DNA from: Arthrobacter sp. OVS8
Lineage (GTDB): Bacteria; Actinomycetota; Actinomycetes; Actinomycetales; Micrococcaceae
DNA length: 64,000 nt
NCBI GenBank assembly: GCA_028370155.1
Contig: CP116670.1
Coordinates: forward strand, 992,001 to 1,056,000
Direction of reading: 5' to 3'
Below the pieces are notes generated by a model. The model did no database searches. It was not told the DNA's origin and was given only the letters and a program-made list of their open reading frames with translations. Positions 28,453-38,091 of the stretch are shown here, piece by piece (within the stretch, counting starts at the first letter, position 1; the number at the start of each line of letters is the position of its first letter). Both the position numbers and the translations under genes were made by a program.

Positions 28453-29026
28453 CGCGGTACTGATCATTGACATGCAGAATGCCTTCTTCGAGGATCCGGT
28501 CCTCAGCAATCGCCGGGAGGGCGTAACCATTGCCTGCAATGAACTGATCGCTGCAGCGCAGAAAAGGGCCACGAAAGTCCTGCTGGTGAAGACCGAGCAC
28601 GAAGAGGACAAGTCGACTTGGACCCTGAACATGCTGGAGGACGATCAGGGGTTCATTTTCCGGGCCACGGCACAAGCTCAATTTGTCCCCGGGCTCGCGG
28701 TCAAAGGTCTGCCTCAGATGGTGAAGACCCGGGACAGTGCGTTCCTGGGAACGGATCTGCTGCTCCGGCTGCGGAACTGGAGCGTCGACACGATAGTGCT
28801 CGCCGGGGTCTCCACGCACAACTGCATCGCACAGACAGCGGCGGATGCGTTCGGCCACAACCTCCGCGTCATCTACGCCGCCGAGGCGACGGCGTCGGAG
28901 AACCCGGAGGCCGCTGCCGCCGTCCAGGACATTCTCTGCCGCGAATACCGGCAGCAGATTCTCCCGATCGCGGAGATCCTGGACCGCCTGATGACTCCGC
29001 TCAAGGGACAGGAAGTGTTGTCATGA
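28449..29026 (+). CDS. Isochorismatase-family cysteine hydrolase
   Basis: 192 residues from ATG 28449, with AAGGGGGA about 6 bp upstream. The family's alpha/beta fold is clear: MIAVLIIDMQNAFFEDP (catalytic Asp), KVLLVKTEHEEDKSTW (Lys region), VKTRDSAFLGTDLLL and VLAGVSTHNCIAQTAADAF (catalytic Cys in the G-V-x-T-x-x-C motif). It hydrolyses an amide, imide or vinyl ether in a small molecule; the substrate is not predictable. The stop overlaps the start of the FAD-Rieske gene (ATGA), so both are made together. Confidence 0.85.
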
Positions 29027-30518
29027 CGTCACTATGGCTGGACGGACACCGGGCGATTCCGGTCGATGATTTCTCGCCGGGATCCACCTACGACGCCGTC
29101 GTCGTCGGGGCCGGGATCACCGGCCTGGCAACCGCAGCCCTTCTCGCGCGCTCCGGCATGTCGGTGGCAGTCCTGGAGGCCCGTTCCGTGGGGGCAGGGA
29201 CTACCGGCAACACGACCGCGAAGCTGAGCCTCCTTCAGGGCACGGTTCTGTCCGGTCTGCGCCGGCAGTACCCGCAGAAGGTCGTTAACGCCTACGTCGA
29301 AGCCAACCGGGAAGGGCAGGCCTGGCTGCTCCGGCATCTCCAGGACACCGCGGTTCCTTTCCAGCGCCGGGATGCTTACACCTTTGCAGTATCCGATGAA
29401 GGGGCGGACCGCATCCGGTCGGAACTTGCGGTCAGCAGTGCAGCGGGCCTGGCTGTCGAGGAAGTGGCCGATCCCGGGCTCCCTTTCCCCACCCGCAGCG
29501 CCATCCGCCTCCCGGACCAAGCCCAGTTCAACCCGATGGACGTCCTCGAGAGCCTCGCGACGGACTTTCGCGCCCATGGAGGGATTCTGGTTGAAGGGGT
29601 GCGGGTCCGAAATGTTACCAACGGCAAGACCCTCTCCATCAGGAGCGACTCCGGCGACGTTCGCGCCGGGCATGTCGTGCTGGCCACGGGCACCCCGATC
29701 CTGGACCGCGGCCTGTACTTCGCCAAGCTGAGAGCCTCCCAGTCCTACGCCGCGGCGTTCCGGGTTCCGGCCTCGACTACCGTCCCGTCCGGAATGTATC
29801 TGTCCGCTGAGACGCCCGGCCGCTCGCTCCGCACGTACCCAAGCGACACCGGGGAAATCCTCATCGCGGGCGGCAACGGACACCACGTCGGCAGGGAACG
29901 CTCGCCCCGGGCCCGCCTGGATGAACTGCTGGACTGGACGATTCGGCACTTCCCCGGGGTGGAAGCGACCCATACCTGGTCCGGAGAGGACTACCGGGCC
30001 ACCAACCTCATGCCGTTCTTCGGCAAACTGCCCCGCGGCGGAGGCAGGATTCTCTTCGCCACGGGCTACAACAAATGGGGCATGAGTAACGGCATCGCAG
30101 CCTCACTGGCCATCACCGCGGACATCCTGGGCGGCCACCTCCCTGGGCCGATACCATCCACCATAGGATCACGTCGCCCGCCGGGGCCGCCTCCGCGGTC
30201 GGACTCAACGCCGACACCGTTAAAACCATGGCCGAAGGATGGGTAAAAGCCGAAACGGCCGCTCCTGACACTGCAGCAAACACGGTTCCTGCCGAAGGTG
30301 CAGGAATTATCGTCAGGCACGGCCGCAGTCCCGTCGCGGTCTCCACTGTCGACGGCGTCACCTGCCGGGTGTCGGCGGTATGCACCCACCTGCACGGAGT
30401 TTTGAGCTGGAACGACGCCGAACACACTTGGGACTGCCCGTTGCACGGATCCCGCTTCACACCCTCCGGCGACGTCCTGCAAGGCCCCACCACCGCCAAG
30501 CTACCGGCCGTGGACTGA
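29023..30518 (+). CDS. FAD-dependent oxidoreductase with C-terminal Rieske domain (frameshift)
   Basis: DAO-type flavoprotein fused to a Rieske [2Fe-2S] domain. FAD-binding GAGITGLATAALLARSG is at about residues 30-50, and the family loop GAGTTGNTTAKLSLLQG follows (G-T-T-x-x-T-x-A-K). Near the end of the flavin domain are HTWSGEDYRATNLMPFFG and ATGYNKWGMSNGIAASL. After one base is restored near 30148, WADTIHHRITSPAGAAS leads to the Rieske motifs CTHLHG and CPLHGS (C-x-H...C-x2-H). About 498 residues, normal for this fusion. Many actinobacteria have it; the electron acceptor and substrate are unknown. Translationally coupled to the isochorismatase. Confidence 0.85.
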
Positions 30519-30611
30519 ACCGTCAGGTACCAGCATGACCGCATCCCGGTCCGCTGCCAAGAGCAGGCGGCGTCGGCAAGGCTCGGGCGTTGTGTCCCGA
30601 CCCAGTGGCCA

Positions 30612-31069
30612 CTAACGGGTCGGGGACTGCCTCCTGCCCGTGCTTCGGGACAGCAGCAGTGCCAGCGCCATCATCCCCAGGCCCAGAACGAGATGGAGCC
30701 AGTTGTCCGCGTTGTTGACCGGGACAAAGTTCGCCGGGCTCTCATGACCTACGAAGAGACCATAGAGCCACAGCACGAGGTAGACGATGCCACCGTAGAG
30801 GAGGAAGTTCCTGGACTGGGCAGGGGTGCGGGCCATCAGTAGGCCTGCCACGCCGAAGACAAGATGGACAATGTTGTGCAGGACGGATACCTGGAAGACC
30901 CCAGGAGGAGCGCCGTGGAGGCGTGCCCTGCCATACCCAAAGATTCGTAATTCGTCGTGATGCCGGGTATAAATCCCAGGATCCCGACGAGGAGGAAGAC
31001 GGCGCCGACGGCCTGTGAAGCTCTTTGCAGGGCGATTTTTGTCGCCGGCGTGTGGTTTGTGCTGACCAT
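30612..31069 (-). CDS. DUF4383 membrane protein (frameshift)
   Basis: From ATG 31069: TKIALQRASQAVGAVFLL, VGILGFIPGITTNYESLG. After restoring one G in GGGG near 30905 comes GVFQVSVLHNIVHLVFGVAG, then FLLYGGIVYLVLWLYGLF and NWLHLVLGLGMMALALLL. Four membrane segments and the SVLHNIVHLxFG motif match DUF4383, a small actinobacterial membrane family of unknown function. About 152 residues. It is transcribed toward the FAD-Rieske gene and lies next to the CBS gene. Confidence 0.85.
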
Positions 31070-31160
31070 TTTGCATTCTCCCTAGTTTGCAACTCCGGAT
31101 TTTCTGCGTCCCCTGCAGGGGACGGCACGTCGGCCCTGAGTGCCCGCCATGCTCTTCGGC

Positions 31161-31574
31161 TTAGTAGGAGATGAACTCGACGAGTTCCCCCACCCGGTCT
31201 TCGGGATAGTTTCGCGCGATGTCGCCCTGGCTGAGCATCCCAACGAGGTCGTGGCCGTCGATGACGGGCAATCGTCTGATCTGGTGGTGCTGCATGGTCC
31301 GGATTGCTTCCTCGATGGAATCGTCTGCGCCAATGGTCACCGGCTTGCCCTGGCCCAATTCGCCAGCTGTGACAGTGCGGGCGTCTCCGCCCTCGGCCAG
31401 ACACCTGATGACGATGTCCCTGTCGGTCAGTAGGCCCTTGAGCCGGTTGTCGTCGCCGCAGATCGGCAACGACCCGACATCAAGGTCCCGCATCTTCCGT
31501 GCGGCGTCCATTAGAGTTTCATGCTCACCAACGCACTCAACGCCGCCGGTCATGATGTCCCGTGCAGTTGTCAT
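31161..31574 (-). CDS. CBS domain pair protein
   Basis: 137 residues, unbroken, ATG 31574. It is made of two CBS domains and little else. The first is ARDIMTGGVECVGEHETLMD, VGSLPICGDDNRLKGLLT and DRDIVIRCLAEG. The second is GKPVTIGADDSIEEAIRTM, QIRRLPVIDGHDLVGMLS and QGDIARNY. Stand-alone CBS pairs bind adenine nucleotides and act as energy or redox sensors; in actinobacteria they often accompany dormancy or stress genes. A near-perfect 24-bp copy of the island palindrome lies 102 bp upstream. Confidence 0.9.
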   Translation of the reverse strand: MTTARDIMTGGVECVGEHETLMDAARKMRDLDVGSLPICGDDNRLKGLLTDRDIVIRCLAEGGDARTVTAGELGQGKPVTIGADDSIEEAIRTMQHHQIRRLPVIDGHDLVGMLSQGDIARNYPEDRVGELVEFISY

Positions 31575-31664
31575 TGTTCACTCCCTTGACCAGGTAGATG
31601 CGGATTTCGTCTTGACTCCCTACAGGCACCGCGGGCGGTCTCAGCCGCCCGGAAGCCACTACCC

Positions 31665-31688
31665 AGATAGTAAGCCTGCTGACTATCT
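31665..31688. promoter_or_regulatory. Island operator S8, extended palindrome
   Basis: AGATAGTAAGCC followed by TGCTGACTATCT: 11 of 12 positions of the two arms pair, the longest copy of the motif. The centre is 102 bp upstream of the CBS gene start at 31574. Confidence 0.75.
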
Positions 31689-31839
31689 GTGTCCAGAGCT
31701 CATTTGCACGAGCTGACCTGTGCGGCGCGCCTGGTACCCGGGCGTGACAGTGGGCAAGGCTGCCGGGCGTTTTGCACCGGTTCAAGCTTGAGCAGCAGCC
31801 CCGTGCCGCAGCCCGCAGACGCCGACCGCCCGCCCCCTG

Positions 31840-32060
31840 GCGAGAATTCTTGCTGGGGCAGCAGGTAGTTGGTTAAGATCCGATCCAGCTCCCAGAACTC
31901 GTTGAGCAGCTCCAGCTCCGCAGCGGTGTCATAGCGAAGGTAGCCGACCAGCTCACGTACGCGGGACTAATTCTTCTGCTCCTCGTAGGCGCCGTCGTTC
32001 TTATTGCCCGGACGTCGCGAGGGTTGATGACCGGCTCACACCAGTTCGGGAGGGGGACCT
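31840..32060 (-). pseudogene. Transposase (integrase-core type) remnant
   Basis: The minus strand reads SRVRELVGYLRYDTAAELEL, then LNEFWELDRILTNYLLPQQ. This resembles a block in the C-terminal part of DDE/integrase-core transposases (pattern RVRExVGYxRYDTxAExxLLNxIWxLxxxxTNYxxPQQK). A stop codon sits just before it, and the catalytic DDE residues and inverted repeats are not seen. It is a relic of an earlier insertion. Confidence 0.6.
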
Positions 32061-32595
32061 CGGGCCCTTCCTCATCGGCACGGTGGAAATGATCAGATCC
32101 TCCTTTGCCGCGTTCCCCTGGGAAGCGCCCGGCAAATCTTCTGTCACACCCAGGCTGATCGAGTACTGGATCACCAATCACGCCGTCGACAGCGTCCTTG
32201 CTTATAGTCACGGAAACGTCCCTGGGCTTGGAAGCTGATTCGAACGGCGGAGATCTCCGCCCCTGTTGCAGAACCAAGAAGCATGGCAAGGGACCTCGAA
32301 ACCCTCCGCCGCTATTTCGAATGACAATGTCCCGCAAGCGCATACCCCTGCATCACGCCAGCGGCAACCTGGCGCCGCGGTCTCGATCCTCGAAGTCGGA
32401 GCTCCTTGCCATGCTGACCACAGGTCAACGCCCAATCACGGCGGCGTCGTCAACGTGAGGAGGTCAGCTCCAATGTGACTACCTGCTGGCTATTGCTGCG
32501 GCGGCGGAGCATACTCAAAAGACAGCCGCGCGCGCTGCGTCGTCGCCGTCCTCCGGTGTCCCCGTCAAAGGGTTGTTGTCAGGGCACAATGAGGA
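32061..32595. other. Intergenic, no gene recognised
   Basis: Several overlapping frames, none convincing. Confidence 0.35.
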
Positions 32596-33349
32596 ATGGG
32601 GCCAGTCATCGCCAACAAACTACAGCTGCTGCCTCCAGATCTCGTCGTGGACCACTTGCAGGATCTTGTCTTGAAAACCTCGGACGTGAAGGAGATGCTG
32701 GACGAACTCGCCGAGTTCTCGGCCGTCGCCCTGGCCGACCCAGCACTCGCGTTCTGCAGCATCACGCTGATTCAGCGGAAAAAGCCAGTGACGGTAGCCA
32801 GCAGCGAAAAAGGCGAGCCTGCTGGATGAAACCCAATACAATACTGGCGACGGGCCATGCCTGACGGCGATCCGTCAGCACGTCGTCGTGCATGTACCTA
32901 ACCTGACTATTGACGACCGATGGCCCGCCTACACTACGGCGGCCCTGGAAGAGGGAGTGGGATCCAGCCTCTCCGTTCCGCTGATCCTTGAGGGAGAAGC
33001 GGAAGCGGGGCTTAACTTGTACTCCACCCGGTCCTATGGCTTCAGCAGTGAGGACATCAGCATGGTCGAAACGTACTCATATCACGCATCCAAGGCGCTT
33101 CGCCTGGCCGTGCGGATCAGCCAGTTGGCCGAGGCAAAAGCCCACCTCATTGCGGCTATGGAGTCGCGGACCACCATCGACCTGGCAACCGGCGCCATCA
33201 TGGCGCAGAACCGCTGCAGCCAGGAAACGGCCGTGAAGATCCTGAAGATCGCTTCCAGCACCCGAAACGTCAAACTCCGGGACATCGCGGCCTCGGTGGT
33301 CGTGTCAGTGTCCCATGACCCGACCGTCCGGACGCACTTCGACGCGTGA
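32596..33349 (+). CDS. GAF-ANTAR signalling protein (frameshift)
   Basis: Cytoplasmic sensor with an RNA-binding output domain. From ATG 32596: DHLQDLVLKTSDVKEMLDEL and SAVALADPALAFCSITLI. After a one-base shift near 32808 follow LLDETQYNTGDGPCLTAIRQ (a GAF motif typical of ANTAR proteins), WPAYTTAALEEGVGSSLSVP and LNLYSTRSYGFS. C-terminal ANTAR: LIAAMESRTTIDLATGAIMA, QNRCSQETAVKILKIASS and RDIAASVV. ANTAR domains bind paired RNA hairpins and prevent transcription termination. About 251 residues. One of three ANTAR proteins on the island. Confidence 0.85.
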
Positions 33350-33359
33350 GGCCGATTCA

Positions 33360-33737
33360 AACGGCACTAAGGGGTGTCGTGCTAAGCAGTTATGACCCCG
33401 CCGGCGCCAGCCCGACACCTCCGGCATCCATGTAGGGGCGATCGAGTCTAAAAACATCATGAAAAAGGCGTCTGCGGCGATGTCGATCCCGGGTCTGACG
33501 TATCGTTCAACGACTTGGTCGAGACTTGCATAGTGCCGCCCGTCCCCATCCGAGCCGTCCGGGAGGCGTTGCTGGCCTTCTTGGCGGCGATGGCGTTTCG
33601 TTCAATGGAGGGGACTTGCACGAGCCTCCGATTGGATCGCACGTAAGCCCCAGGTTGTGATCCATGGCAATTTCCGGGACATTTTCCATTCTCCCGGCGA
33701 GCTTGCCGCCGCCTCTTCAGGGTGGTCAAACCCAGAG
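33360..33737. other. Intergenic; possible relic of a small gene
   Basis: On the plus strand 33477-33640 reads [16 protein letters not shown], then [17 protein letters not shown]. This faintly resembles Imm1-type immunity proteins, but it has no start and soon loses the pattern. Not counted as a gene. Confidence 0.25.
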
Positions 33738-33754
33738 TAGTAAAGCTACTGTCA
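33738..33754. promoter_or_regulatory. Possible island operator S11 (weak)
   Basis: TAGTAAAGCTACTGTCA contains AGTAG...CTACT arms and resembles S7/S9, with one extra A and no G at the core. It is 66 bp upstream of the four-helix protein gene, the usual distance for the other sites. Confidence 0.35.
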
Positions 33755-33811
33755 ATAAAGGGTCCGGCGGCCCGCCGGTCCTCTTCTCGTCCATGGATCA
33801 GGAGCAGACCA

Positions 33812-34219
33812 ATGAGTTATATCAGTTCAATGCTGGAAACCTATCCGAGAGACATCGGCGGCGTCGACCGTCAGAAGCTGGCGGATTGCATCGCTGCGTG
33901 TTTCGAATGTGCACAAACCTGTACCGCCTGTGCCGATGCCTGCCTGAGCGAGGACATGGTGGCCGAGCTAACAAAGTGCATCCGCACCAACTTGGACTGC
34001 GCAGACATTTGCGCCACTACCGGAAACGTCCTTTCCCGCCACACCGGGTACGATGCAAACCTCACCCGGACCGTTGTTGAGACTTGCCGGATCGCATGCA
34101 AAGCCTGCGGCGATGAGTGTGAGCAGCACGCCGGAATGCACGAACATTGCCGGGTCTGCGCTGAAGCGTGCCGCCGCTGTGAAAAGGCCTGCGAGGAGCT
34201 CCTGTCATCACTGGGCTGA
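33812..34219 (+). CDS. Four-helix bundle copper-binding protein
   Basis: 135 residues from ATG 33812, GGAG 8 bp upstream, unbroken. It is cysteine-rich with the pattern of the DUF326 / four-helix copper storage family: ACFECAQTCTACADACLSED, CIRTNLDCADICATTG, ETCRIACKACGDECEQH, EHCRVCAEACRRCEKACEEL. The Cys residues line the inside of a four-helix bundle that holds Cu(I). No Tat signal is seen, so it is a cytosolic (Csp3-like) form. It probably buffers copper or other thiophilic metal under stress. Confidence 0.9.
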   Translation: MSYISSMLETYPRDIGGVDRQKLADCIAACFECAQTCTACADACLSEDMVAELTKCIRTNLDCADICATTGNVLSRHTGYDANLTRTVVETCRIACKACGDECEQHAGMHEHCRVCAEACRRCEKACEELLSSLG

Positions 34220-34255
34220 CACCTCCTTGATCGTTGGTCGGGTTCGCCGTCCTTG

Positions 34256-34990
34256 TTAGCGGGCGTTCGCGCTTGGACGCACCAAACCTTCGTCGGAATC
34301 TAGGAATTCCTCAATTCCATGATCCGGCACCACTCCTGCGCCCTCCTGTTCTGCCAGGAATCGGACATCACTGATCCGGACCTGTCGAGCTCTGCAAGGG
34401 AGCCGTGGAGTGCCAACAGCACAAGGGCTCCCAGGTGCAGCCCATCCTCGATCGATACGACTCGGATTGACAGACAACGAGCAAGGCGGCGGCGCTCCCC
34501 AAGAAAGATACGCCGCCGCGCTGAGGGCGGCATCGTCGATATCGAACGGGTCCGCTATTCCGTCCCCCTTCCCGGACCGTCCTACAAAATCCCAGATGGA
34601 GGGACCGAACTGCATAGGTCCGACGTCGTGGTCCCCGCGGGCGTAGCCGTCCAGGACACCCGCGTCCGTGTCGGCGATGGCGGCCAATCCGTTTCCATCG
34701 AGACTCGGGCCCATAATGGGGCCGCTCGACTGCCCCGCGGCGTTGAGGCTGTTGCCGCCATAACTTCCATGCGCAGATTCGACGGAGCCGACAGCTGCCA
34801 CGGTGTTCCAGCCGATCCCGCACACCGGAGCGGACTCATTGGCCGTGGCTGCCGCAGCAACGTGGGCCCGGAGCGCGCGGGCAGGGATCCCGGCCTGTTC
34901 GGCAGCCCCGGTATGCCACTGGGCATCCGGGCTCGGGCGCCGTCGTCACCGCCGGACGGACGCCAGGCTAAAGGCATCCCTTTTGCATTT
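34256..34990 (-). pseudogene. Lytic transglycosylase (SLT domain), broken
   Basis: The minus strand reads EQAGIPARALRAHVAAAATA then VCGIGWNTVAAVGSVESAH (catalytic Glu in G-x-V-E-S), GPIMGPSLDGNGLAAI, HDVGPMQFGPSIWDF and DPFDIDDAALSAAAYL. This is the SLT domain of actinobacterial murein transglycosylases (xWxxLAxIGxVESxHG ... GPMQFIPSTW). Upstream the frame shifts before EQAG and no signal peptide can be read. After AAAYLSWG the normal C-terminal end is replaced by unrelated sequence reading to 34256. The changed PMQFGPSIWDF and the lost tail suggest a real pseudogene. Confidence 0.65.
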
Positions 34991-35507
34991 CCAAGCAAAA
35001 GTGCAGATCTGGCCCCTATCTTGATCGTGGGACGTGGCACCGACAGGGGACGCCACACGGCGCACCCCCAGGTGCCGCTACCCGGAGCTGGCTCCAGACT
35101 CCCTCCGATTGTGTGGAGCCAGCCTGCCGGGCGCAGCGACAATACGCACCTCGGCAGGTGCCGCAAGAACCAAAATGCGCTGTGTCCGGATAGCTTCCGC
35201 AGCCGGCCTAGGATTCCCCAGCGACGTACGTGCACGAAGTCGGTCCGGTGCTGGCGAAGCGTCGCCCGGTGGTGGAAGCGAAGGAGTCGGCGGGCCCCGC
35301 CGTGCCCTGCTGAAGCGAGAACGAACTTCGTCGGCACCAGTACCGGCGAATATCTGCCGTAAACCGGGAACACCCCCGCAGTAGTCCGGCGTGACTACAC
35401 TGCTTGCCAGTGCTCAACTCCGACGCTATTGTGAGCCGCACGGACACCACTGTGAGGCCACGGCCAGCAGATCCTGGACGCGGTTCTCCGGGACAAAGGA
35501 GTTTGTC
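34991..35507. other. Intergenic, no gene seen
   Basis: The open frames here (minus strand to 35373) look non-coding. GTAGTC...GACTAC at about 35384-35401 is a 6-bp inverted repeat of unknown meaning. Confidence 0.35.
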
Positions 35508-35936
35508 ATGTCGACCGTTTCCCGCTCAGGCAAGCCATCAGGCGCGCAAGTTCCCCGCGGTCACCGCCTATGGTGTACAACCTGCGACACCGACATGCAT
35601 CTGGCCATTGAGACCGTCCAGGCCCTGGCTCCCCCGAAAGGATCCCTAGTCGACGTCGCCTACACCTGCGTGGAGTGCTCCTTCTTCTATGCCCACCCTG
35701 CCACCCTGAGCCAACTTGCCCTCGTTCTTCGCCGTCCTAACCCGGGAACGGGGCTGTTGCAGTGCGCAGGACTGTACTTCCACTGCGGGCGGCCGATGCG
35801 CACCGTCCGGTCCGCCGTAGGCACCATCTTTTCGTCGGTCCCGGTTGGTGATTCTTTCGACGGATTCCCTGAAGTGAGCATTCCCACCAGGCTGCTGCGC
35901 TGTGGATGTGGTTTCCAGATCGAAATCCCCGACTAA
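35508..35936 (+). CDS. Zinc-ribbon-like hypothetical protein (paralogue of 6243-6665)
   Basis: 142 residues from ATG 35508, with AAAGGAG 7 bp upstream. It has the same cysteine layout as the protein at 6243: LWCTTCDTD, VAYTCVECSFFYA, LYFHCGRPMRTVRSAVG and the end LRCGCGFQIEIPD. Sequence between the knuckles is diverged, so the two copies are old paralogues or separately acquired. No enzyme motif is visible; nucleic-acid or protein binding through zinc is a guess. The LEDFL-family gene follows 394 bp downstream. Confidence 0.7.
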   Translation: MSTVSRSGKPSGAQVPRGHRLWCTTCDTDMHLAIETVQALAPPKGSLVDVAYTCVECSFFYAHPATLSQLALVLRRPNPGTGLLQCAGLYFHCGRPMRTVRSAVGTIFSSVPVGDSFDGFPEVSIPTRLLRCGCGFQIEIPD

Positions 35937-36330
35937 TTTCGCTGGACCCTGGAGTGATTCGGGTTCAGCGTGTGTTCTTGAGTTGGCCTCCGAGTACCAG
36001 CACGCAAGACTGTTACCGGGCGGTTTGTAGGACGCGGGACGCCGCGCGCAAATGTCCGCCCGGATGTCCTGCAGGTGTTTCAAGGTCCGCCGACAGGCAA
36101 CTATCGACGGTAGAAAAACCGACCCAGTTAGCGAAGGCGAGGCAAGTTCATGCACCGAGCTCCAGAGCATCAAAACTGTGGACAATCGGGTGCGGATTCC
36201 GTAGATTCAGAACAGTCCCCGTCGTACTTTCGGGACGCAGATGGAACCTTTGCCGCCGGGTGCACGGCCGCAAAGAGAGCCGCTGTAGCAGCACGGTGGC
36301 ACGAAATGCACCCGTGGAAAAGAGCCTCTG

Positions 36331-36585
36331 ATGGCCATCTCTCATTTCGAACAATTCCTCCTTGAGGCCACAGTCCCCGATGAAACGCAACGCCCCTTGG
36401 GACCGGACTGCCTCTACGGCCTATACACAAGCTGGTGCCTGCTGCACAACATCACCCCGGCAGAGGACATCACATTCCGCTCCGCCATGGAGCGCTGCGG
36501 GATCAACCTAAATAACAGCCGCCGCCGGATGGCCGGGCAGGCCGCAGCGGATTACATCCTGTCCAGCTACCCCGACACGGCCTGA
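36331..36585 (+). CDS. Small island protein, LEDFL/YGLY family
   Basis: 84 residues from ATG 36331: ISHFEQFLLEATVPDETQ, CLYGLYTSWCLLHNITPA, FRSAMERCGINLNN and MAGQAAADYILSSYPDTA. It is the intact reference copy of the family seen at 5047 and, broken, at 6004. The layout (conserved YGLY-x-SWC, FRxAxxxxGI, AAxDYI) suggests a compact helical domain of the kind found in primase or replication-associated proteins of mobile elements, but this is only a resemblance. The ribosome site (AAAAGAG) is weak. The 75 bp upstream are also homologous to the DNA before 6001. Confidence 0.65.
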   Translation: MAISHFEQFLLEATVPDETQRPLGPDCLYGLYTSWCLLHNITPAEDITFRSAMERCGINLNNSRRRMAGQAAADYILSSYPDTA

Positions 36586-36985
36586 ACATCCCGTCGATTC
36601 GCGATTCGAACCGCCGCCCTATGTTCCGGTCGGGCTGATGATCGGAAGTGCTCGCCGGCGAGCACCACATTTAGGGCGCAGCATGGCTGCAGTTCGTTCG
36701 CTCCTATCCGGTCTCGCCTTGTTTGCCGTGGTTCTGACCGGGCCCACTGTCCCCGGCCGGCGCGGCGCCAGCACCAACAGCGGATGTGGGCGTTCCAAAC
36801 TCGGGCTGTCGTACACGTCGACGTGAAAGAGAATGGCCCAGCAATCACAGAGCATCAAGAGGGCGGGGCACTCGGCGGCGCCGGAATCCTTCCTCCGGCG
36901 CCGACACCCCGAATCACCCACCACCACGGACCGCCGCGTCGAAGCATACGAACTGATACTCGACGACGATGCACCGCCATGGATA
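36586..36985. other. Intergenic, no gene seen
   Basis: Precedes the operator at 36986. No supported ORF. Confidence 0.4.
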
Positions 36986-37003
36986 TAGTAAGTACACTGA
37001 TGA
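36986..37003 (+). promoter_or_regulatory. Island operator S9
   Basis: TAGTAAGTACACTGATGA, centre 54 bp upstream of GTG 37049. TATAGT at 36984-36989 overlaps the left edge as a possible -10 box, as at S7. Confidence 0.65.
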
Positions 37004-37048
37004 TTATTCCCTCTCGTCAGTTACCGAAACCCAACCGAAGGAGACACC

Positions 37049-37960
37049 GTGAGCACCCGAGTTGAAAAGCGGATCCTGGTCAACGTTCCGGTGAGCGTGG
37101 CCTACAACCAGTGGACCCAGTTCGAAGACTTTCCCCACTTCATGGGCGGGGTCAAGAGCGTCAGTCAACTCAGCGACGACCGGCTGGAGTGGGTGGCGGA
37201 AATTGCCGGGGTACGCAGGCAATGGCAGGCCAGAATCCTGGAACAAATACCGGACCGCAAGGTCGCATGGGCCGCGACCGAGGGCGCCACCAATGCAGGG
37301 TCTGTGACGTTCGAGGACCTCGGCGGCGGCCAGACGTCCCTCAAGCTCTTGCTTGAATACGAGCCCGAAGGCGTCGTGGAGAAAATCGGCGACAGGCTGA
37401 GCATCGTGGCTAGGCAGGCCGAGGATGACCTCAACCGGTTCAAGGCCTTTATCGAAGACGAAGGCTATGCCACAGGTGCCTGGCGCGGAACCGTCAGCGA
37501 GGGCGCCACGACCGAGACGCCGGGCATCGACGCGGCGGCCGGGTCGCTTGGGGACAGCGGCAAGGCCGGCGTCTCTGGGAAGGTGATTGCCGGAGCCGGA
37601 ATCGCCGCGGCCGCCGCCGCAGGCGTCGCCGCAGCAACCGGGCATAAAGAACCCGCGGATGATCGGGCGCCGCGGGCCACCAACGGTGCGCCACCCATGC
37701 CTGTGCCTCCAACAGGAACGGCGGGCAGCGTCTTCCCAGAGGAGGGAATCGCCCAGGAAATGACTCCTCCCGCGGACGAGTCGACTCGTGGCAGTTCCCC
37801 GGACAAGCCTTTCGACCAGACCAACGGCCTCGTGAATACCAATGGCGATTCGGACGGCACGGCCGCGAGTGACACCTTGAGCGCTGCCGACCGCGAGAGA
37901 GGCACGGAAGACCGCCAAGGTACCATCCCGCCGGCCGGAGGAAGCCTCGGACAACACTGA
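37049..37960 (+). CDS. SRPBCC/polyketide cyclase-type protein with a disordered tail
   Basis: 303 residues from GTG 37049, with AAGGAGAC 7 bp upstream, unbroken. Residues 1-150 form an SRPBCC (START-like) domain: VEKRILVNVPVSVAYNQWTQ, FEDFPHFMGGVKSV, WQARILEQIPDRKVAWAA and SLKLLLEYEPEGVVEKIG. This is the 'cyclase/dehydrase' subfamily common in stress gene clusters. Residues 165-200 are Ala/Gly-rich and hydrophobic (VIAGAGIAAAAAAGVAAATG), a possible membrane or packing segment. The last 100 residues are polar and disordered. Ligand unknown. The upstream palindrome ties it to the island regulon. Confidence 0.85.
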   Translation: MSTRVEKRILVNVPVSVAYNQWTQFEDFPHFMGGVKSVSQLSDDRLEWVAEIAGVRRQWQARILEQIPDRKVAWAATEGATNAGSVTFEDLGGGQTSLKLLLEYEPEGVVEKIGDRLSIVARQAEDDLNRFKAFIEDEGYATGAWRGTVSEGATTETPGIDAAAGSLGDSGKAGVSGKVIAGAGIAAAAAAGVAAATGHKEPADDRAPRATNGAPPMPVPPTGTAGSVFPEEGIAQEMTPPADESTRGSSPDKPFDQTNGLVNTNGDSDGTAASDTLSAADRERGTEDRQGTIPPAGGSLGQH

Positions 37961-38031
37961 CGACACCGAAGAACGGTATGGCCGATTGTCAGAGGCCACG
38001 TAGCAAACGCAACAGGGCGTCAGGAGGAACC

Positions 38032-38070
38032 ATGAGCAATAAGCCCGGGCACGGAGACCTCTACCAGTAG
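38032..38070 (+). other. Very short ORF with a strong ribosome site
   Basis: AGGAGGAACC precedes an ATG at 38032 that opens only 12 codons (MSNKPGHGDLYQ, then TAG). It may be the start of a small gene truncated by a frameshift or deletion, since the next 20 bp lead straight into the convergent ANTAR gene. It lies 72 bp after the SRPBCC gene. Confidence 0.25.
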
Positions 38071-38091
38071 CCTGCCGCTCCCATACCTAAG

